Source: Atriophallophorus winterbourni
Lineage: Eukaryota; Platyhelminthes; Trematoda; Plagiorchiida; Microphallidae
Assembly (NCBI GenBank): GCA_013407085.1
Contig: JACCGJ010000590.1
Location: 1-64,000 of the forward strand
Length of the DNA: 64,000 nt
Direction: 5' to 3'
This document shows, piece after piece, positions 56,141 to 64,000 of the stretch; position 1 is the stretch's first letter; each line of letters opens with the position of its first letter. The notes below the pieces were generated by a model, which had not been told where the DNA came from, did not search any database, and worked only from the letters and a program-made list of their open reading frames with translations. The translations under genes were made by a program, and so were the position numbers.

Positions 56141-57150
56141 GGTTTATTTGTCATTGGCATCGAATCTTGGAAGATCGATTTGTGACGTATTTGATAAAAA
56201 TAAATAGGTCGTTCCAAGGTTACATCATGAAACATTCATGTGTTGCAATGTAATCAATCGATTTTCGTTAAAGTTTTTGATGTTTCAAACGAATTTGAAA
56301 TGAATATAACCCTGCCATGTAATGCAATTCCTGCATTCATATAAAGTTGGTGTAATCTCTTTTGCTGTGTTATAAATCGCGGTATTCAGTTAAAAGCCAA
56401 TGCCAATGATCGACAAACTAAATTATCTTATTGTCTTATTTTTCCACAAACGTCATGGGCAACCACCGAAACAATTGTTTGACTGTAAAGGTTTTATTCG
56501 AAAATTAAGAAATCGTTCAAAATATCATATATCACTGAATGTTCTAACACAGATACGTTCGAGATCGGATATGCAGCAGCCGTATTTGAAATGGCTTAAA
56601 ATCAACTATTAAATCATTCGACTAATCAGTATTAGTTGACAAATTACTTCATTTACATCGTGGTTAAATAATGCGGCATCTTTTACTTTCTCCTGATCAG
56701 TTGCGTGAAATTATTTTGTGCATAATGGATGACGGCTTTAGTTTTGGGGAATATCTGTAATTGACATACCATGCCATTTGCTTAGAATAAGTGTATTAGC
56801 GGATTTTATTTTTTTGAAAGAATTTCTTCGTGAGTAGTTACTTTGATGTAGAAACTTATAACGATATTCGAAAAAAACGTTAACATTTAAATCGTTTACA
56901 TGGAATCGCTGCGAAAAGTTTTGTTATAAAATTTCTTGCTTATAAAAAATATGATGTATAGTTCCGCGTCCATATTTCCACAGGGATGATTTCAAGGGTT
57001 CGATGTTGTAAGTGGATGATCATTCAAGGTCATTCACTCGATAAAATCTGAGTTTTGATTGGTCGGGAAAACTAGTTCTACCAAAATCGCGCGTTAATGT
57101 GTAAATAAAGTTTACCGATCTACTATGCATAACGCCATGAAAGCATAAAG
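56141..57150. other. Unassigned region
   Basis: Possible intron of the minus-strand candidate. A 70-codon plus frame (56400-56612) is unrecognised. Confidence 0.35.
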
Positions 57151-57155
57151 CCTAA

Positions 57156-57260
57156 AGATTCAAAATTTATAGTGAAAAAGCAAATAGCTGTACAATACCA
57201 TAGGATATATGTATGAAAGTTAAACAACTCGTTACTTTAATGTTTGCGTTTTTGTGCTTC
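57156..57260 (-). mobile_element. CR1-like 3'-end fragment
   Basis: agattcaaaatttatagtg, then gcaaatagctgtacaataccatagga, matches the copy at 2480-2540. Confidence 0.65.
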
Positions 57261-57282
57261 AAAGATAGAGCGATAGCAAGAT

Positions 57283-57875
57283 TCAAGAAGATTCAAGATT
57301 CAAGAATTTATGGTCACAAAAAGCACATAGCTTCACAATTACCATTTCATAGTAAATATGCGTTCAATAAGAGGCATAAAAAACAATTATACGATGTCAC
57401 TGGAGTCAAGTAATATGCTTACCCTGAGTCAATACACAGGCATCGTCAAATCGTTATGTAACAAATAAGTGTCCAAGGTTCGAGTGAATTTTTGGATACA
57501 GGGAGAGGTGATAATTGCTTCGGGAAGGGCATTCCACAAGAAACAGTTACGTACCGAATAGAAATATCGGCGACAATTAGTACGGGAATGGGGAATTTGT
57601 AGTGCCGCTGAGTGGCTACGTGTAATTCCTGATTCACGGTATTTGAACAAATTTTTAAGTGGATGATCTGGAGTATTCAATATCTTGTAAGTAATGATAA
57701 CGTCAATTCGAAGTCTACGTTGAAGGGGAGTGGGGAGCTTTAGCTTTTTCAACCTTTCCTCGTATGTAAGGTCTCGAAAACCACGCACGAGTTTAGTTGC
57801 ACGATGATATATCCTGTCAAACATGAATATATCTTTTTTCGATTCCCATTGTGACATGAAGAGAGGAAATTTCAA
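57283..57875 (-). mobile_element. CR1-like LINE, 5'-truncated with intact ORF2 C-terminus
   Basis: The tail (repeated attcaag then aatttatggtc, 57283-57315) is followed by a 148-codon minus frame (57875-57429). That frame reads RIYHRATKLVRGFRDLTYEE, a RSHSAALQIPHSRTNCRRYF block and FLWNALPEAI, the CR1 ORF2 C-terminus, to its natural stop. With no internal lesion, this is one of the younger CR1 insertions here. Confidence 0.85.
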
Positions 57876-58955
57876 CCGAAAATATATGTTTGCGTAATTT
57901 GATTTTCCAAGTAAGTGTGTACGAAGGAATCACTAAGGGATTTGAGTAAACTGGGACCAACACAGTATAGTAATGAAACTGATTTTGAAAATAAAATTAG
58001 CGTGGCAAATGTTACATTGTTACATTTTAATGCGCTTGTCTTTTAACAACAAAGAAATTGATGTACCCAAGTGTTGTTTGTGTTGCAAACATTCCAAGCG
58101 CCTAAATACACCTACCGAAGTCGAGCCGTTTACCATCGCCAAGAAAAGACTGGCAAGCTTAAATTTACTGAGATTTAGATCTGTGGTAATGTAGTAAACA
58201 TGTTTAAATTTGAGGCCACTGAAAAGTAAGCTTAGTAAAACTAATTACAATGTTTAACCCTTTATCACAGAATCGCATCAATTGATCAAGACGCTTATAA
58301 TTTGTTTCCAATCCCTGAGAGTCAATCATGCATACTTGCTATTGAATCAAATGCATCATTAGCCCAATAATAACATTTCATCCAGAGTTCTGATATTATC
58401 AAATTCGCAACCAATTTGAATTTTCAGTGATTTATTTCTGATTTGTGATGCTTACCTTTCCTGTGCTTACACTCCACTGCCGGTTTTCTGGGGCTTTCAC
58501 TCATCCGATTGAGATTCCAAAAGCAGCTGAAATGATGTTTTAATCCGTAGTAGGTAGCTCGATATTCTAAATAACATTTATCGTGGGCTAACACAGCCAG
58601 GTGTGAAGTTGAGAAATCTGGGCATTGTAAATGATCAACTCTTCAAGCTCTTTGAACATTTTGTTGCTGTTTCAGGATCAGTGTATGGGATATGAGCACC
58701 CATACCGTTGGGCATTATCATGGGCATTATTCATCGTGTGTAAACTTAACGTGCCACCGAAATTGGACTTTCCCATCGTATGAAACAGTGTTTCAAAGTT
58801 TAAAAAATTGTTTGTTCAATCTTTCTTATCCTATAGAAGATTACTGAAAGACAGAGTGCTCTGGTAAACAAGGCGTTATGCAAGAACCTAATCTTTTTCT
58901 AAGATTCGACTATTTATAGTTTATTTGCCAGTATGAAACGATCTATTAACCAGCG
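57876..58955. other. Unassigned region
   Basis: Short frame 57973-58194 (KCCLCCKHSKR) is not supported by context. Nothing else recognised. Confidence 0.35.
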
Positions 58956-58964
58956 AACTAAACA

Positions 58965-59065
58965 AATTAAAGTGATGTGTTGCTCACACACCCCGAAATT
59001 ACACGAAACTTATGCAACAGTGGCATTCAAGTATAACCTTGAACACATCATTGTTTCAAAATTAT
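58965..59065. repeat. Chimeric fragments of the hammerhead repeat
   Basis: gatgtgttgctcacacacccc is the inverse of the ggggatgtgagcaacaca segment, while cagtggcattcaagtataacctt is in forward orientation. The two pieces of the 242-bp unit are thus joined in opposite orientations. Confidence 0.55.
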
Positions 59066-59144
59066 ACAAGTTATACTTTCGCAAAAAGAGTGTCTCATTA
59101 CACAGAAACAATCATCGATAAAGAAATAGTGAGCAGACATGAAA

Positions 59145-59490
59145 AGAAATTTTCCCGAGGGATTTATTGATAGGTTGATCACTCCTTATCGTGCTGAATG
59201 CCAAGCGTTTGAAATGACCGCGTCGATAACTACAAAGATGTTGGCGTTTAAAATTATACACACTAAAAATCTTTTTCTCAGACATTTATTAAACCCCACG
59301 GATCTCATTCGAACCAACAAACACACAACGGCTTTGAACATCCCACATTCTCGATTGGATATTCCTGATAATTTTTCTCAGTTAGAATTTGGTTCACGTT
59401 TAAGGCCATGCCCGAAGAAACCTTTATCTCAAAATCGACTGTTCTTCACTTCGAAGGTCAATGAATACATAAAGAGTCATGTGCGATAGG
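59145..59490 (+). mobile_element. CR1-like ORF2 C-terminal remnant
   Basis: The frame 59139-59489 contains ALNIPHSRLDIPDNFSQLEF, parallel to the ALSIPHSRLDIGRNFFSV block of the minus-strand copy at 61673-61918. The remainder is diverged. Confidence 0.65.
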
Positions 59491-59774
59491 ACTGTCACTA
59501 TCCAATCTCGGAAGGTTGTGAATTTGTACTCCATATACCTCGACATCATGTTGTTTTTATTAAACGATTGTCTTTTATATCATAAACATTTTTTAGTTCG
59601 AGTTTTGGAGTTCGAGGTAAACGTTATTTTGAATTACTTTCACTTCCCTCTAAATGAAGTATGCATTGTCCGTTCTAAAAACAGACATTCTGATTGGCTT
59701 GAGCAAGTATATAAACAATTTAATAATCAATTTAATAATAAAAGAGCGTACGTACTGTGGTGCTTATTTCCCCG

Positions 59775-60060
59775 AAACGTGCACTTCACAATTTCTTGCT
59801 GTTTGCCATTATCAAGTAGAGACAGTAAAATTGGCTTCAGTCAGCCTTGAAACAGTGGATAAGTAGTAAACAATCCATGGAAGGCGCTATTAAATAGGGT
59901 TCGTACAGCGAATTACGAATCAAGGAGTGATTCCTGAGCAAACGCTCAAGGCATATTTGCACCATACAACTGGCTTCTGGCTGTTTGCCATCATCAGGTG
60001 GAGACAGTAAATCTTAGGTTCGTTGAGCTTTAGAACAGTAAAACAATATTTCTTATTCCA
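59775..60060 (-). repeat. Hammerhead-repeat dimer-like copy
   Basis: Two decayed hammerhead motifs about 182 bp apart lie in the same minus orientation (cores at 59991-59997 and about 59809-59815). The intervening bases are the unit body (ggttcgtacagcgaattacg, ttgaaacagtgga). This is the repeat-ribozyme-repeat layout expected from insertion of a dimeric copy. Confidence 0.78.
59960..60002 (-). ncRNA. Degenerate hammerhead motif
   Basis: On the minus strand: CCAC, CTGATGA, stem II GGC/GCC with AAACA, but GAAG instead of GAAA and GTT at the cleavage site. Probably inactive. Confidence 0.6.
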
Positions 60061-61290
60061 AAAGTAATATGTATGCTACCACACACTATAATTTATATTG
60101 TAACCAATTGTTTAGTTTTCTTCATACTGGGCAGTAATCGCAAAGGTTTTACACGGATCTTGGCATCGTACTTTAGTCTAATTTCGCATTGCCTAATAAT
60201 CTGTTTGGTAAGCTCGAGCAGAAGCGCGACAAGTTGTCAATCACTCGTAGGTGTTATTGATTGCTTGCACATAATTATCTCCGAATGCGTTGTTGTGTTT
60301 GCACTGTCAATAACGAGCTTCAGGCGACAGCATGTACAGCGTGGATAAGTGTAATTGAGTCACGGGAAACATGGTGTTGGTGGTGTGATCATATTTCGGA
60401 AATCTTTCAAAAGGAACTGAGGCGAGTGTCATTGTGACTCTGGACTATAACCATCCACTAGTTGCCAATGTGACGAGGAAGATCAATAATACGACTAAAT
60501 GACTGAAAGGCGTGTGTACGCGATCATGCACATGAAGATCCGCGAGTATTTGACTGTCAAAAGATCAATACCACTGGCATTTGACTTTGATGAATGAAGA
60601 ACAAAAATATGCTGCTCAGCAATGCGGAGTGACAGTAGATCGATTCAAAAACTCTCGCGGAAGCCAACAAACAATCGCGCGGAAGAGGCGAATCAATTGC
60701 AAGCTGGTAAACGGATCTCCCATTTTCACATCTACTAGTAGAATGACTTTCTTTGATGAAATATGCTGCAGTATATTCGCTCAACAACATAGCTGGCTGG
60801 TTGATTTTTTACACATGAATATCATATCATTAGTTGGCAAAATATTTGTAGGTCAATTCATTGATAGTTGCTGATTCGATGTTGCTGTTGTCCCAAACAT
60901 CCGCACTTCGCTGTTGGTGTACATTAGAAGCATGTTATTTTCCCTTTAATATGTCGAATAAATTTTTTCAGTACTATACGGAATTAGGGATATTTATTCA
61001 ATGAGTACACATACTGACTTGACTACTCGAAGCATGAACCAACAAAAGGCTTTCTTCTTTCGTTTGGGTTTTCTTTCAAAGCTCACCAACCGTCCCTTTG
61101 CCAAATCCATCTTTTTCACAGCTCAACATCTTGGGTCAAGATTGTTTTTAGTATCCTTTCTTACGTGTACAATATGATGGGTTCTATATGAAAAGTGTGC
61201 TGGCTTCCAGGAGGATTTCCCAGGGTGTGGACAATCTAAGGATAGCATATGCAAGGCAATAACTATTCCATGTGTTCTTGTCCAGTTGGA
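60061..61290. other. Unassigned region
   Basis: Frames at 60073-60348 and 60581-60874 have no recognised motif. Confidence 0.4.
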
Positions 61291-61293
61291 AAC

Positions 61294-61296
61294 ACG

Positions 61297-61342
<46 letters not shown>
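61294..61342. repeat. Compound CA/TA microsatellite
   Basis: About 8 CA units run into about 16 TA units. Confidence 0.95.
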
Positions 61343-61346
<4 letters not shown>

Positions 61347-61467
61347 ACCACGCCTGACGCTTATTGCCCAGAAGACATGAACAAACATCGAACCTTTGTC
61401 ATTGCAGTCTGCTCTGGTGAAAAATCAAGTTTATTCATTCATTGACAACCACGAAATCATTCACTCA

Positions 61468-61543
61468 GAACTCAGAAACTTTTATGGTAGAAAAAGCATT
61501 AAGCTTAATAATAACCATAGGATGACAAGGTATATGGAATATA

Positions 61544-61586
<43 letters not shown>

Positions 61587-61925
61587 CTCGAAAATCAATA
61601 GGGACACTCGCATACCGCTTGGTTCGTCATAAACGCATCGAGTTTGGAAGCGAAAACCTCAACAGATTCTGATCATGTGATTTCTTCAGGCAAATAGATC
61701 CAAGTGAAACAAATTCTTACCGAGAAAAAATTACGACCTATATCCAATCGAGAATGCGGAATGCTTAAAGCCTTTGAATGTGTTCGTGTTCGAGTAAGGT
61801 CATTGGGCTTTAGCAAGTGTTTAAGAGGATGGTTTACAGAATGCAGGATTTTGAATGTCAACATAAGGTCACTACGAATCTGCCGTTGGGTAAAATCGTG
61901 TAGGTTCAGTTTTAACATTCGCGTA
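61468..61925 (-). mobile_element. CR1-like LINE 3' fragment with internal TA microsatellite
   Basis: The minus frame 61918-61673 reads LNLHDFTQRQIRSDLMLTFK, NHPLKHLLKPNDLTRTRTHS and FFSVRICFTWIYLPEEI, the CR1 ORF2 C-terminus. Its 3' part resembles the copy at 30216-30336, with a TA run inserted at 61547-61582. Confidence 0.8.
61547..61582. repeat. TA microsatellite
   Basis: About 18 TA units, lying in the CR1 3' untranslated part. Confidence 0.95.
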
Positions 61926-62149
61926 TCGAAAGACAGTTTTACTTCCTTTTTATCATTAGATTTTATTTATTTTTGTTTCATCGGTATTTTTTATTAACAA
62001 GATCACTCCGTATAATGTAGAAAATTTTACCAGATTCGTTACTTCTACAAACAAACCTTGTTCAAATTTGAAATATGTGACGTAAACTTGACCTCATTGC
62101 TACTCGAATCATTCTAACACGGCGAAGCGTTAAATGAGATGCCTGCGGT

Positions 62150-62460
62150 TATTGACGCATGACAGCGAAAGCCGCAAGGAAGCCGTTGTGGCTCTAGTCG
62201 TTCGCGAAACTTGTTTGAATGCATGTTCCATTCGAGGTGTAGGCACCTCATCCCAGTTTGTTTGTGATGAGTCTTCTATAGAACCCGTCATCCGGTGTGG
62301 GCAGTAAAACTGGGTTCGGTGAGCCTTGAAAGAGTGGATAAGTAGTAAACGTAGTAACCATTTAAGCCCCACCATTTCCCATTTTTATTACTTTACTTTT
62401 CATGGTTGTATGGCAGTTAATCATTCGGTACATGCTACCGGTGTAGTCTCTGCGACAATA
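62150..62460 (-). repeat. Dispersed repeat B copy with hammerhead-repeat fragment inside
   Basis: Collinear with 17598-17837 (gcatgttccattcgaggtgtaggcacctc, atggttgtatggcagttaa), except for about 63 bp at 62288-62350. That block is an inverse fragment of the 242-bp hammerhead unit (gcagtaaaactgggttcggtgagccttgaaa) lacking the core. The copy at 17735-17745 shows the uninterrupted site. Confidence 0.7.
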
Positions 62461-63020
62461 ATTGAGAATGGTTCTAATATTGCTGATTTGAGGTGTGATG
62501 GAATTACATGCAACTACGGATTTGTTGTTGATATTGTTTTGTTTACCTCTGGTTGGTGGCTATAAACAACCCATTAGCAAGAAGCACTCGACTTATCAAT
62601 ATTAAGGGGTTTCGGTATTTCTTTGGGTTGACAGATTTCACCCAAGAATTAATTGGAAGTCTCTAATAGAACTGGTCTTTTATACCTCCCGATAGCCCAG
62701 ATCACATTAACTCGAGAAACGCTTTATTTATATTTATAGCACTGCATCTTTAAATTAAGAGATTCTGGTTTCGATGTTATATTGTGGTGTGCGGCTGATA
62801 AAAGCAAATAATCCGAATTTCTCTGCATATCAGAGAGTACACCGTGTACCATCGATCATATTCAGGTTCCCAATGAATAAAATCAACCTTTTTTCTTATT
62901 TATCATTCAGTCCTGTTGATGCTCCTCAGATGTATGAAAGGTTTCCTCCAGTATTCGCTGACATAAGTCAAGCGAATAAGCTTTTGCGAATCATAAATTT
63001 ATCGGCTCTGAGTGTTTTTT
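62461..63020. other. Unassigned region
   Basis: Nothing recognised. Confidence 0.4.
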
Positions 63021-63200
63021 GAATTGAATTGTTACTTGATAATACAAGTATACTCATTAGTAAAAGCGACAAAATTTTCTGGATTTTGTTTGAAACAGTT
63101 TTAAGCAGTTGTCAAATTTGGTCTGTTTCAAACAAAATCCACAAAAGTTTGTCGCTTTTACGAATGAGTATACTTGTATTATCAAGTAACAATTCAATTC
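63021..63200. repeat. Near-perfect 77-bp inverted repeat (foldback)
   Basis: Arms 63021-63097 and 63124-63200 pair over 77 bp with three mismatches around a 26-bp spacer (63098-63123). The whole unit has no coding capacity. Candidates are a foldback/MITE-type transposon, a hairpin RNA that could feed small-RNA pathways, or a local inverted duplication. No terminal target duplication was evident. Confidence 0.9.
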
Positions 63201-64000
63201 ATGTTTATCTATTAATGTACCTATGATAATATATTGTAAGCAGAAAATTAGTGAGGGCAGAGAATCAATGGAACCAAACCTGCTTTGTCCCGGAACCATT
63301 TTAAACCATTCACCGTATTCCATTGTGATTGTCTTGCAAAACTTCGCTTGAGCTAATGGCTTCTAACTCTTTCATCCGTATGGACCTGATCAAATAATGA
63401 GCTCCCACTTTTAGAGGATCACATCCACCTTGCTCAAGAGCATAGGGCACATTACATTCAAAAACATATCCATAAGTGTGGTTGGTTGAACGAGATAATC
63501 ATGCGATTGACATCTTGAGTACTTGTGCGATTGCTGGTTTTTCTAAAAGTGTGTTGATTTCTTTAAACCTTGAAATGTAATAATCAAGATCCAACAATCC
63601 ATTTGTGACAATATTGAATTTAGCTTGAAAATAACCATATGCTATTACGTATTCGCTCAATCAAAAAAATTCAAAAACGTCAATAATCACGTGTAATGCA
63701 GCGTTGCATGCTGTTACCTGTTTCTTGGATTCTGCACAGACAGTCATGACTGGCGCAGGTTGTGATCTTTGGTTACAGACTGTTTCAATCCTACCTTGAC
63801 CATGTGCATAATCATTAGTCCAGCTAATCCTCGCTTTGCATCTGTGTTCGACTCACCCAAAGTAGCATTGTATGCATATAAAACTCTACGTTTGTTTGGA
63901 TAAACTAATATTTGTCAAGCCACTTCTAATTTGGGTTAAAATGTGTTTTAAAATGTCTCATAAATATCGATGTTGACGTTTATCGTACGTGATAGTAATA
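63201..64000. other. Unassigned region
   Basis: Nothing recognised to the end of the window. Confidence 0.4.

Noticed and set aside
59479..59850. 123-codon plus-strand frame
   Set aside because: Its 3' end runs into the inverse hammerhead repeat and the rest has no recognised domain.
62288..62350. Another hammerhead ribozyme
   Set aside because: The fragment keeps the body of the 242-bp unit but the CTGATGA and GAAA core is deleted.

Overview
This is a eukaryotic, repeat-dominated window, most probably from a digenean flatworm (fluke). The clues are one confidently split gene with introns of 31 and 28 bp near its 5' end and large introns toward its 3' end, an A+T-rich background, and a repeat load of CR1-like, RTE-like, Penelope-like and Ty3/gypsy retroelements together with hammerhead-ribozyme repeats. 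The genus cannot be fixed from the sequence.

Genes. The firm gene is a five-exon ortholog of ZFPL1 (13562-21409, + strand, 323 aa), the cis-Golgi zinc-finger membrane protein. Its long fourth intron holds a 1000-N assembly gap and nested repeats. A second likely gene is a 1.05-kb-residue, low-complexity open frame at 37429-40572 (+), which ends at a strong splice donor; I do not recognise it. Two weaker minus-strand candidates are a pair of exons around 55.9-56.1 kb separated by a 43-bp intron, and a decayed frame at 42.8-43.5 kb.

Layout. 0-0.7 kb: tandem array of about 242-bp units, each carrying a type-I hammerhead. 0.9-13.5 kb: three plus-strand CR1-like LINEs, the last ending about 65 bp before the ZFPL1 start codon. 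13.5-21.4 kb: ZFPL1, with SINE-like copies, a long dispersed repeat and a gypsy integrase fragment in its introns. 23.7-25.5 kb: decayed minus-strand gypsy pol. 25.7-29.7 kb: LTR element with 185-bp LTRs, split by an internally deleted CR1. 31.4-36.5 kb: a second LTR family with gag and integrase remnants and extra LTRs. 37.4-40.6 kb: the large open frame. 42-64 kb: mostly non-coding, with RTE and CR1 fragments, hammerhead repeats, a piggyBac-like MITE and, at 63.0-63.2 kb, a near-perfect 77-bp inverted repeat.

The most interesting theme is a family of small hammerhead-bearing repeats. They occur as a head-to-tail array, as a minus-strand dimer, and as a compact 104-bp insertion with a canonical hammerhead. 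That insertion is flanked by a 13-bp target-site duplication and interrupts a CR1 reverse-transcriptase frame. A 30-bp 3' fragment of the same element, with its own target duplication, sits in another CR1 copy. These are direct traces of mobilisation. Hammerheads in flatworm repeats are known as a class; the short target-duplicating form is the part I would check for novelty.
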